Shown here: positions 31,549 to 38,107 of the stretch, piece by piece
How the letters are laid out: each line of letters opens with the position of its first letter
Position numbering within the stretch: the stretch's first letter is position 1
IMG/VR virus record: IMGVR_UViG_3300028394_003185
Location: 1-38,107 of that record
Strand: one strand, 5' to 3'
Origin: a virus
Length of the DNA: 38,107 bases
Position numbers and translations under genes: made by a program
The notes under the pieces: generated by a model
What the model was told of the DNA's origin: nothing
Database searches by the model: none
The model's input: only the letters and a program-made list of their open reading frames with translations

Positions 31549-31934
31549 ACATTTTTGATCTAATTCGTTTTTTATTCTTTAAAGTTAAGAATAGTCCTAA
31601 AGAAGTAACTGAAGAGATGTCACAGTGCTTTATGCCATATATGATTAATAGATGGCTCAGCTTTTACGATAGATCTCAAGCTGTACTAGTAAATGAAACT
31701 CTTAATAAGTTTGGTAATGTACTAGGAGATAAGTCTAAAATGTATAAGCTATATGATAATATCATCCCTAGATTATCATACAAAAAAATTAATTATGTTA
31801 AAAAAATTAAACAAGATAAAGATAAAGATAAAGAAAACGAAATAGAAAATATTGGAATGATTGCTTCAAATAAGAATATATCAGAAAGAGAAGTTAAACA
31901 ATACGTTGAGTTCTATAATATATACTGTAAATAA
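31545..31934 (+). CDS. 62: Probable clamp-loader small subunit (T4 gp62-like)
   Basis: The 129-residue protein resembles the phage clamp loader A subunit (gp62) of marine T4-like phages: QCFMPYMINRWLSFYDRSQAVLVNETLNKFGNVLGDKSKMYKLYDNIIPRLSYKKINYVKK fits the family's FM-x-NR-LSYF..V...NEMN...D...Q..FL...R..KRF..W.K order. The C-terminal NISEREVKQYVEFYN also fits. gp62 with gp44 loads the sliding clamp gp45 onto DNA. Partners gp44 and gp45 are not in the window. A GATAAA repeat encodes the DKDKDK linker. Confidence 0.68.
   Translation: MNIFDLIRFLFFKVKNSPKEVTEEMSQCFMPYMINRWLSFYDRSQAVLVNETLNKFGNVLGDKSKMYKLYDNIIPRLSYKKINYVKKIKQDKDKDKENEIENIGMIASNKNISEREVKQYVEFYNIYCK
31815..31832 (+). repeat. GATAAA x3 microsatellite in the clamp-loader gene
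   Basis: Three exact 6-base copies encode DKDKDK. In-frame slippage would only change linker length. Confidence 0.7.
31926..31933 (+). promoter_or_regulatory. Late-like promoter box TGTAAATA for the co-chaperonin gene
   Basis: Near-consensus box at the 3' end of gene 62, with a 5-base gap to the ATG at 31939; +1 equals the A of ATG. Confidence 0.55.
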
Positions 31935-31938
31935 AAAT

Positions 31939-32358
31939 ATGCCTGCTAACATTGATCAACTACTTACTACAAGAAGTCTTATTGACTTATCCTCTCATTC
32001 GTCTGGTGATTTCGGTCTAGATGATTATGAGCTATCTATGATCTTAGACGATATACTATTAGTAGAGTATGTTGATATTTCATCTGATGGAGACAATATC
32101 GTACGAAATGGTATTTATATTCCTACAAATGCTATTACTCAGGCATGGAGAAAAGCTAGAGTCATCCTTGTTGGACCTAACTCTAAATACGTTAAGAAAG
32201 ATGATATTGTAATCTTTCCGAATACCTTAGGTGTTGCTGTAGCTAATATTGATATTGAAGGTTATGGTAAAATTAAGAAAGGTATTTTCCTTAATGAGAG
32301 TAGAATATTTGGTATCTGTAAATTAAAAAATGAAAGTCCAGTACTCGAGTCTGAATAG
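31939..32358 (+). CDS. 31: Co-chaperonin, GroES/T4 gp31-like
   Basis: The 139-residue protein has the GroES order: MILDDILLVEYVDI (first strand), RNGIYIP followed by a loop NAITQAWRKARVILVGPNSKYVKKDDIVIFPN (mobile-loop side, then V-x-x-VG...V-x-x-GD-x-V-x-F), and FLNESRIFGIC at the end. In T4, gp31 replaces GroES so that GroEL folds the major capsid protein gp23. About 30 N-terminal residues are extra. The frame is open to 31861, but the ATG at 31939 fits the family and the late box. Confidence 0.75.
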   Translation: MPANIDQLLTTRSLIDLSSHSSGDFGLDDYELSMILDDILLVEYVDISSDGDNIVRNGIYIPTNAITQAWRKARVILVGPNSKYVKKDDIVIFPNTLGVAVANIDIEGYGKIKKGIFLNESRIFGICKLKNESPVLESE

Positions 32359-32707
32359 TGATTTATTGAACAATGTATGTGAGGTAAGATTCTTAAAAAG
32401 AACTAGTCCTCCAGATCGTCCAGAATATAGACGAATGTTATGTACAAAAAGTTATGAATTACTTTCATCTGTAAACGGTAAAATTTCTTTAAACTTTAGA
32501 GAAGCTACCCGACAGAAGGCGATAAATGAAGCAGTTAAAAATGTGTTAGTTGTCTGGGATATACTAATGCAAGATTATAGAATAATTAGTCTTGATGATT
32601 GCGATTTAGTTAAAAAGATTCCTGCAGATGAATCATTTTGGGAATACTTTAATACAAATATTTACCCAATGACAACAGATCAGAAGGTAGGTTTTATGCG
32701 ATCATAA
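32330..32707 (+). CDS. WYL_2 (DUF2693) Sm-like phage protein
   Basis: The 125-residue protein resembles the phage WYL_2/DUF2693 family: VRFLKRTSPPDRPEYRRMLCTKSYELLSSVNGKISLNFREA, then VLVVWDILMQDYRIISLDDCDLVKKIP and FWEYFN. These are small beta-barrel domains with Sm-like fold that may bind nucleic acid; function is not established. It overlaps the co-chaperonin gene by 29 bases. Confidence 0.7.
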   Translation: MKVQYSSLNSDLLNNVCEVRFLKRTSPPDRPEYRRMLCTKSYELLSSVNGKISLNFREATRQKAINEAVKNVLVVWDILMQDYRIISLDDCDLVKKIPADESFWEYFNTNIYPMTTDQKVGFMRS

Positions 32708-32720
32708 GAAAATATAAGTA

Positions 32721-32775
32721 TAACTTCATATGTAGTACTTTGTACTAACCGGTGTAATTAATACATATGAAGTTA
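32721..32775. repeat. Nested inverted repeats hiding the start codon of the gene at 32767
   Basis: Outer arms 32721-32734 and 32762-32775 are perfectly complementary over 14 bases; the second arm contains the ATG. Inside is a GTAC-TTT-GTAC hairpin (32735-32745). Folding of the mRNA would pair the start codon. Confidence 0.75.
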
Positions 32776-33108
32776 GAAGCTTATAGTGAATTTTTTAAAA
32801 ACTTAATGCTACACGAAGTTATTATAAAGTATAATAACAAGATTTTAAAAACAGGTAAAATAAAAAACTTCGATATAAAACAGTTTTATATAAAACTCTA
32901 TATCGAAAATATAAAAGGTAAAATAAAAGTTTTAGAACTACCTTATCCGTTTGATATAGTTCAAACAAAACAAAAAACAATACTTAATTACCGAATAGCA
33001 ACATTCTGCGGAGGTAATAATGAAATGTTCTTTCGTATTAAATTACTACAAAAAAGTGTAAGTAAACTTTACGATAATTTATTGGAAATAATACCAATAA
33101 AGAAATGA
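32767..33108 (+). CDS. Hypothetical protein
   Basis: The 113-residue, Lys/Ile-rich protein is not recognised. It has a beta-rich middle, EVIIKYNNKILKTGKIKNFDIKQFYIKLYIENIKGKIKVLELPYPFDIV, which suggests a small barrel. It has no membrane segment. The ATG lies within a nested hairpin, and the next gene has its own TGAACTA promoter across its stop codon. Confidence 0.6.
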   Translation: MKLEAYSEFFKNLMLHEVIIKYNNKILKTGKIKNFDIKQFYIKLYIENIKGKIKVLELPYPFDIVQTKQKTILNYRIATFCGGNNEMFFRIKLLQKSVSKLYDNLLEIIPIKK

Positions 33109-33121
33109 ACTACTCTATAAT
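33106..33121 (+). promoter_or_regulatory. Middle/early-type promoter of the DinG-like helicase
   Basis: TGAACTA (33106-33112), 3 bases, TATAAT (33116-33121), 7 bases to the ATG. No convincing -35 hexamer is present, unlike the other five copies. Confidence 0.72.
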
Positions 33122-33128
33122 ATAATAT

Positions 33129-34784
33129 ATGTCAACTACCTTACTTGAAAGTTTCCCTAAAAATTATAAAGCAAATCAATCTCAAGTAACACTACTTAAT
33201 AGTATAGAAAAGGCATTTAAAGAAGGTTATAAGTTTGTTGTATGTTGTGCGCCTACAGGTTCAGGTAAGTCATTTATCTCTAAAACTTTAAGTAATGTAT
33301 CTGTAGAACCATCTAATAAGTTTGTGCAACTTATTGATAGTTATGATGCTTATAAAGTAAAACATACTGGAGGTTATACTCATGCCGACGATTGCGAAGA
33401 AGAGAAAGCTTTCGGTACATTTGCATTAACGATTACAAAAACTCTTCAAGATCAATATAAAGACTTGTTTAAAGAAATAAGCGTATTAAAAGGCAAATCT
33501 AACTACCAATGTGAAGTAGATAATAAGTATACTACTGAAATTGCTCCGTGTCTTTTTCATAAGAGTATTAAAGATGACTGCTGGGAAAAGAATAAATGTC
33601 CATACTATAATGCACGTAATACGGCATTAAAATCGACTTTTGCGACGTTAAACTATACCATGTTCTTTGCATTACCGAGTCATGTAAAACGTAAAGAATA
33701 TATTGTATGTGATGAAGCATCTGAGTTAGAAGATCAAATTGTTAAGCAATTTACATGCACTGTAAGCTTTGATACTTTACGAAAGAGTGATATTACGATA
33801 CCTCCGTTTGAGGGTGATAACTATGATAAAGCTTTTAAATGGGTAAATAACGTATTAATTAAAGTAACAAATAAAGTTGAAGCTTTACAAGATCTACTAG
33901 TTAATAAAGCATCTACTAATAAACCTAAAGTAAAGGCTACTGTAGGTGAAGAAAATAAGAAGCTAGAGCTTCTTATACTACGTGGATTACAGTCAAAACT
34001 AACAGCTCTTCAAAATAACTGGAATGAATGTGAATATCTATTTGAAACAGATACTAAATCAATTTCGTTTATTCCACTTAAAGTAGATAAGCTAGCTACT
34101 AACTTATTTAATTATGCTGATAAAGTAGTTCTTATGTCAGCTACTATTATTGATCATAAAAATTATTGTAAGTCTTTAGGTATTACAGATTATAAGTATG
34201 TAGAAGTAGAGTCATCTTTTGATGCAAAGAATGCTCCTATCTATGTACAATCAAAAGTAAAGCTAAGCTATAATAATCTAAAGCAAGAATTACCTAAGAT
34301 TGCTAAACAGATTATTGAGATATGCAATCATCATAAAAATGATAAGGGAGTAATTCATACTCATACAAATAGTATTACGTCATATTTACATCTTATGATG
34401 AAAGGTAGTAGATATTTGTTTAGAGAGCCTGGAGTCAATAATGAGAATTTACTCAATCAACATTATAATACTGAAGAACCGACTGTTTTAATTTCACCAT
34501 CTATGGGGTATGGGGTGGATTTAAAAGACGATCTTGCGAGATTTCAAATTATTATTAAAGCACCTTACTTACCTATGAAGGAGAAAAGAGTTGAAAGGTT
34601 GATGAAAATTGATAAGGATTGGTATATAAATAAAATGTTAGGTTCGATGATTCAAGCGTGTGGCAGAGGTATTAGATCTAGTAAAGATCATTGTGTTACT
34701 TATATATTAGATGGTGCAATTATTGATAGTGTAATTAAAAATAAGAGTAAACTACCAAAGTATTTTTTAGATCGCTTTGTATAA
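33129..34784 (+). CDS. DinG/XPD-like SF2 helicase with Fe-S cluster cysteines
   Basis: The 551-residue helicase has Walker A APTGSGKS (residues 41-48), then four cysteines at 128, 141, 151 and 157 (NYQC, APC, DDC, NKCPYY) where XPD/DinG proteins bind a 4Fe-4S cluster, Walker B VCDEASEL (DEAS, 195-198), VLMSATI (motif III) and a C-terminal lobe with GVIHTHTNS and QACGRGIRSSKD (motif VI). These enzymes unwind DNA 5' to 3' and clear R-loops or D-loops. The role in this phage is probably replication or repair. Its own TGAACTA promoter groups it with DNA polymerase and preQ0 genes. Confidence 0.9.
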   Translation: MSTTLLESFPKNYKANQSQVTLLNSIEKAFKEGYKFVVCCAPTGSGKSFISKTLSNVSVEPSNKFVQLIDSYDAYKVKHTGGYTHADDCEEEKAFGTFALTITKTLQDQYKDLFKEISVLKGKSNYQCEVDNKYTTEIAPCLFHKSIKDDCWEKNKCPYYNARNTALKSTFATLNYTMFFALPSHVKRKEYIVCDEASELEDQIVKQFTCTVSFDTLRKSDITIPPFEGDNYDKAFKWVNNVLIKVTNKVEALQDLLVNKASTNKPKVKATVGEENKKLELLILRGLQSKLTALQNNWNECEYLFETDTKSISFIPLKVDKLATNLFNYADKVVLMSATIIDHKNYCKSLGITDYKYVEVESSFDAKNAPIYVQSKVKLSYNNLKQELPKIAKQIIEICNHHKNDKGVIHTHTNSITSYLHLMMKGSRYLFREPGVNNENLLNQHYNTEEPTVLISPSMGYGVDLKDDLARFQIIIKAPYLPMKEKRVERLMKIDKDWYINKMLGSMIQACGRGIRSSKDHCVTYILDGAIIDSVIKNKSKLPKYFLDRFV

Positions 34785-34787
34785 ATA
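34780..34787 (+). promoter_or_regulatory. Late promoter box TATAAATA upstream of the gp15-like gene
   Basis: Exact late consensus overlapping the helicase stop codon. Predicted +1 is 34793, giving a leader of about 44 bases, the one clear exception to the short-leader pattern. Confidence 0.65.
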
Positions 34788-34836
34788 AATATAATATAAT
34801 GTATTATTGCAGATACTAATATTAGAATTATAAATT

Positions 34837-35919
34837 ATGAAGAATTATACATATGAATGGTGCGTCAAAGATATAATTACACAATTTATAGCTGCATTTG
34901 ATGACACAATTATTAAAAGATATAATCAGAATAGAGAGCCTACGGAAGTTATTGAAGTACGATATGTGCTTGCTCCTAAACAGAGAGTAATGTATGATAT
35001 TGTTAATAAAGCTCAAAACTTAACACTTCCAGTTGTTGCTTTAAATGTAACGAGTATTTCTCGCGATGAAAAAAGAGTCTTTAATAAGCTCGATTACTTA
35101 TATAATGCTTCAACTGAAAAAAATAGCACTGCGGTTAAAATGCCGCTGCCTATCAATATAACAATTAGTATGTCTATACTAACACGTTATATGGAAGATA
35201 TGGATCAAATTATATCTAATTTTATACCATATAATAATCCATATATTATATTAGCATGGAAAGAACCAACTGGAACAACAGATGTTATCGAGATACGATC
35301 AGAGGTTCTTTGGGATGGTAATATCGCGATGTCATCCCCGATAGACTCAACATTTAGCGATAAATTTAGAATTACAGCAGATACTACATTTACTATTAAA
35401 GGTTGGATATTTAAAGATAAAAACGAAATTTCAGCACCGATATATTATATTGATACTAATTATAGAATTCCAGATAGTGAATTATATCTTCCCTATAATT
35501 CACTATCCGGATCTACTATAGTAGAAACTCAAAGCATATCAGCATACCCCACAATTACAGAAGTATTATATAATACAGTTGGAAAACAATTTCCTATGCT
35601 TTCAAGCTATAAAATAGTCAATAAAAATATTAATAGCTTTATATTAAATGGAGATAATTATCAATATACCAGCTATGTATTATTAAGTTCAAATAAATTA
35701 ACTTTAGTACCTAGTATAACATCAGTAACTACTGCAAGAATGGGAACAGTATCGGGATATATATTACCACTAAGTAGTTATAATATATTAAATAACAATA
35801 CAATATTACTCAATTTACCAACATTATCTGGTTCTGGAAATCTAGATATTGTGATTACAAATCCAGCTGGATATGCTTCAATAAATAAAAGCTTAGGTTT
35901 TTCTTTAATAGTAAATTGA
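34837..35919 (+). CDS. 15: Tail sheath stabiliser/completion protein (T4 gp15-like) with C-terminal Ig-like domain
   Basis: The first 210 residues resemble T4 gp15, which caps the tail tube and sheath: PLPINITISMSILTRYMEDMDQIISNFIPYNNPYIILAW aligns with T4 IKMIYELSIFTRYEDDMFQIVEQILPYFQPH, and TFTIKGWIF with LTFEVNGWMY. The C-terminal 130 residues (from PTITEVLYN) look like an IPT/TIG-type Ig domain, with FILNGDNYQYTSYVLLSS and LPTLSGSGNLDIVITNPAG; T4 gp15 lacks this. Such domains often decorate tails and bind surfaces. The portal gene follows 30 bases later. Confidence 0.78.
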   Translation: MKNYTYEWCVKDIITQFIAAFDDTIIKRYNQNREPTEVIEVRYVLAPKQRVMYDIVNKAQNLTLPVVALNVTSISRDEKRVFNKLDYLYNASTEKNSTAVKMPLPINITISMSILTRYMEDMDQIISNFIPYNNPYIILAWKEPTGTTDVIEIRSEVLWDGNIAMSSPIDSTFSDKFRITADTTFTIKGWIFKDKNEISAPIYYIDTNYRIPDSELYLPYNSLSGSTIVETQSISAYPTITEVLYNTVGKQFPMLSSYKIVNKNINSFILNGDNYQYTSYVLLSSNKLTLVPSITSVTTARMGTVSGYILPLSSYNILNNNTILLNLPTLSGSGNLDIVITNPAGYASINKSLGFSLIVN

Positions 35920-35934
35920 TTACTTAATAGTATA

Positions 35935-35942
35935 GATAAATA
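35935..35942 (+). promoter_or_regulatory. Late promoter box GATAAATA for the portal gene
   Basis: Late-type box with a 7-base gap to the ATG; predicted +1 is 2 bases before the start. Confidence 0.65.
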
Positions 35943-35949
35943 ATTAATA

Positions 35950-37761
35950 ATGTCAGATACATCTACTACTCCTAATTCTAATCAGTCATATACACAAAAT
36001 GATGGTAGATCTTCTACGTTTGGTAGAAATTTAACTAATTTTATTCAGAATAAATTACCATACTCAAATATATCGCAAGATAATGACGCTTTAAATCCAA
36101 AATATAAATTCTTTAAAAAGCTACAGATGAATAGATCCGAAGCTCTTATAAGAAATTCAGTGTCATCAGTTACTTCAAATAATTCACTTATAGGTGAGTT
36201 TAGTAAAGACACATCTTTTGGAGATGTGATGTATGCAAATATACAGCAGGATAAAGGTGCAAGAGTAAGAGACTATAGAGTAATTGCTGCTGCTGCTGAA
36301 GTAGTAGATGCGTTAGATGAAATATGTGATGAAACGATTAATGTAGATGAAAACTCTAATATAGTTAATTTATCTATTAAGGCTCATGATTTAACAGTTA
36401 GAGAAAGAGAGATTATAAATGATGAATTTGAGAAATATATTGAATATTTTGATCTTAAAAATAGAGGTTGGCAATTTTTTAGACAATTATTAATAGAAGG
36501 TGAGTTATTTTTTGAGCTTATAATTCATCAAGATTATTTAAAAGAGGGTATCTTAGGAGTTATTAATTTACCTTGTGAATTAATTGACCCAGTATACACT
36601 AATTTACAAAATATGCTAATTAAGGGGTATGTATATAGAAAACCTGTATACAGCGCGACTACTCCTAATAAGATTGAAAGAGTTGATTTTGTTCCTATGG
36701 AGGAAAATCAAATTATATATACTAATTCAGGTGTGTTTAATGAGTCTAAGACCTTTGTTATACCGTTTTTAGAAAATGCTCGACGACCTTATAGACAACT
36801 TTCTTTAATTGAAGACTCTATTGTTATATACAGACTTGTTCGTGCACCAGAGCGGTTAGTATTTAACGTTGATACTGGTAATATGCCACCTCCTAAGGCT
36901 GAAGCATATATGCGTAAATTGATTCAAAACTACTGGTCTAAGAAGACTTTTGATATGGATCAAAACGATGTAGTTAAAAAGTTTAACCCACAATCAATGC
37001 TGGACGCTTTTTGGTTTGCAAAAAGACAAGGGTCTGAAGGTACTTCTGTTTCTCAATTAGCTGGCGGAGCAAATCTAGGTGAATTAGCTGACTTAATGTA
37101 CTTTGTCAAGAAGCTATACCGTTCTCTTAAAGTACCTTCACAAAGACTAGATCCAGAAGAATCGTTTAAAGATGGTACAGAAATATTAAGAGAAGAATTA
37201 AAATTTGCTAAGTTTGTTATTAGGCAGCAGCAAAGATTTGCAGCAAGTCTTAAGAAAGGCTTTATTATACATCTTAAGTTAAAGGGATTGTGGGAACAGT
37301 ATGATTTAGATCAAAATAATTTAGAAATTGAATTTAATGTACCTACTAACTTTTACGAGATGCGTGAAAGTCAAAGACTAGAGCTTAAACAAAAGACATA
37401 TTCCGCTTTTGCAATGGATGAATTTATATCAGCAACATTTGCACAGAAAAAATATCTTGGCTGGAAAGATCATGATATTCTTGCAAATAGAGAATTCTTA
37501 CGTAAAGATGCAGAATTCGAATGGGAATTAGCGCAAATCTCAACATCAGGTCCTGCTTGGAAAGAAGTTATGGTAGCTGGTGATCTTGGTGCCGGAGAAG
37601 GAGCTGAACCAGGTATGCCAGGAGGCGCTGGAGCAACACCTGGCATACCGCCTGACTTTGGAGGTGGTCCTGCAGATACATCTGGTGCTGGTGCCGGAGC
37701 AGGAACAGTACCTGAAGCTCCTCCTGAGCCTGCAGAAACTTCTGAAGCTCCTCCAGCTTGA
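35950..37761 (+). CDS. 20: Portal vertex protein (T4 gp20-like)
   Basis: The 603-residue protein is the dodecameric portal through which DNA enters and leaves the capsid. Recognisable T4-like blocks are RDYRVIAAAAEVVDALDEICDE, GWQFFRQLLIEGELFFELII, YRQLSLIEDSIVIYRLVRAPERLVFNVDTGNMPPPKAEAYM, FWFAKRQGSEGTSVSQLAGGANLGELADLMYFVKKLYRSLKVP and EILREELKFAKFV. The last 50 residues are a Gly/Pro/Ala-rich tail (GAGEGAEPGMPGGAG) without similarity. In T4 the terminase, sheath and tube genes (16-19) lie between 15 and 20; here 15 and 20 are adjacent. Confidence 0.95.
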   Translation: MSDTSTTPNSNQSYTQNDGRSSTFGRNLTNFIQNKLPYSNISQDNDALNPKYKFFKKLQMNRSEALIRNSVSSVTSNNSLIGEFSKDTSFGDVMYANIQQDKGARVRDYRVIAAAAEVVDALDEICDETINVDENSNIVNLSIKAHDLTVREREIINDEFEKYIEYFDLKNRGWQFFRQLLIEGELFFELIIHQDYLKEGILGVINLPCELIDPVYTNLQNMLIKGYVYRKPVYSATTPNKIERVDFVPMEENQIIYTNSGVFNESKTFVIPFLENARRPYRQLSLIEDSIVIYRLVRAPERLVFNVDTGNMPPPKAEAYMRKLIQNYWSKKTFDMDQNDVVKKFNPQSMLDAFWFAKRQGSEGTSVSQLAGGANLGELADLMYFVKKLYRSLKVPSQRLDPEESFKDGTEILREELKFAKFVIRQQQRFAASLKKGFIIHLKLKGLWEQYDLDQNNLEIEFNVPTNFYEMRESQRLELKQKTYSAFAMDEFISATFAQKKYLGWKDHDILANREFLRKDAEFEWELAQISTSGPAWKEVMVAGDLGAGEGAEPGMPGGAGATPGIPPDFGGGPADTSGAGAGAGTVPEAPPEPAETSEAPPA

Positions 37762-37774
37762 TAGTGGTGTGAGC

Positions 37775-37782
37775 TATAAATA
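37775..37782 (+). promoter_or_regulatory. Late promoter box TATAAATA for the gene at 37788
   Basis: Exact late consensus with a 5-base gap to the ATG; +1 equals the A of ATG. Confidence 0.8.
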
Positions 37783-37787
37783 CTTAC

Positions 37788-38107
37788 ATGGCATTAGTAT
37801 GTGAAGTAAAACCTGTATCTGCTTTCTTATCTACGAATTTAAGTAATAAGATTGAATCGTTTCAGCAGTTAGGTGATAGAATAAAGAGATCTTTAGGCTG
37901 GCCCTTAATCTCTCTCGAAATACATCAAGATCAACTATTTGAGAATATTCAAATAGCTATTGAAATGTTCTCTAAGTACGCGGGATATACTCAAGAGTTT
38001 TTAATTTTTGATTCGCAGTTATACGAAAAAAATAAAGGGATTCGACTTGATCATTTATTTACAATTTCAAATTCATCTTATACTCAAGCACAAAAACTAG
38101 CACAGTC
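37788..38107 (+). CDS. Virion structural protein, N-terminal part, cut by window edge
   Basis: The frame from the ATG at 37788 is open to the end (106 codons plus 2 bases). The peptide includes SLGWPLISLEIHQDQLFENIQIAIEMFSKYAGYTQEFLIFDSQLYEKNKGIRLDHLF, with the pattern LG-x-P..IE-x..IEMF-x-KYAGYT-E-x-L-FDS-x-LY...GI-LD-LF that I know from large structural proteins of marine T4-like phages, usually near the neck or tail. It follows the portal gene and has its own late box. Confidence 0.68.
   Translation, partial: MALVCEVKPVSAFLSTNLSNKIESFQQLGDRIKRSLGWPLISLEIHQDQLFENIQIAIEMFSKYAGYTQEFLIFDSQLYEKNKGIRLDHLFTISNSSYTQAQKLAQ

Noticed and set aside
1-38107. tRNA genes, CRISPR arrays, integrase or attachment sites
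   Set aside because: I looked for cloverleaf-like TTCGA contexts, spaced repeats and recombinase motifs and found none that I could support by eye.

Overview
The window is a piece of a strongly AT-rich, T4-like (Straboviridae/marine 'T4-superfamily') myovirus genome. The marker genes are DNA polymerase gp43 (cut by the left edge), the gp46/gp47 recombination nuclease, late sigma factor gp55, UvsW, a probable UvsY, a probable clamp-loader subunit gp62, a gp31/GroES-like co-chaperonin, a gp15-like tail protein and the gp20 portal. FolE, QueD, QueE, PhoH, a DUF5856 protein, FkbM-type and other methyltransferases and a NATAAATA late-promoter box resemble the gene content of marine and cyanobacterial T4-like phages. 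The host cannot be named from the sequence.

Layout. (1) 1-8686, minus strand: replication and recombination genes (uvsY-uvsW-55-47-46, then 43 at the edge) with a papain-like protease, two lipoproteins and a GT-B glycosyltransferase inserted between 46 and 43. (2) 8708-15357, plus strand: a late-promoter cluster of small proteins and enzymes: a protamine-like protein, a GIY-YIG protein, a PD-(D/E)XK-like protein, a fused nucleotidyltransferase-ligase, a HxGH-type nucleotidylyltransferase and a retropepsin-like protease. Nearly all begin with a short peptide ending in hydrophobic-x-E, like the T4 capsid-targeting sequence. (3) 15354-21253: preQ0 genes folE, queD and queE, phoH, one more putative cargo gene, a ferritin-like protein and a P-loop kinase. 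(4) 21266-22484: a spherulin-4-like lipoprotein and a probable virion protein. (5) 22541-30953: an island of glycosyltransferases and methyltransferases. (6) 30976-34784: gp62, gp31-like protein, WYL_2-type protein and a DinG/XPD-like Fe-S helicase. (7) 34837-end: gp15-like, portal and the start of another virion gene.

How it fits together. Two promoter classes can be read by eye. DNA-metabolism genes (43, folE, queD, queE, the gene before 62, the DinG-like helicase) share TGAACTA-N3-TATAAT. Late genes carry NATAAATA-like boxes. In both classes the box lies so close to the start codon that the mRNA should be leaderless or nearly so, and Shine-Dalgarno sequences are essentially absent. The most interesting unit is region 2 plus 16632-17654, which looks like a set of enzymes packaged in the capsid and delivered with the DNA. 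No stretch above 300 bases lacks a gene, and I saw no tRNA, CRISPR, integrase or insertion sequence.
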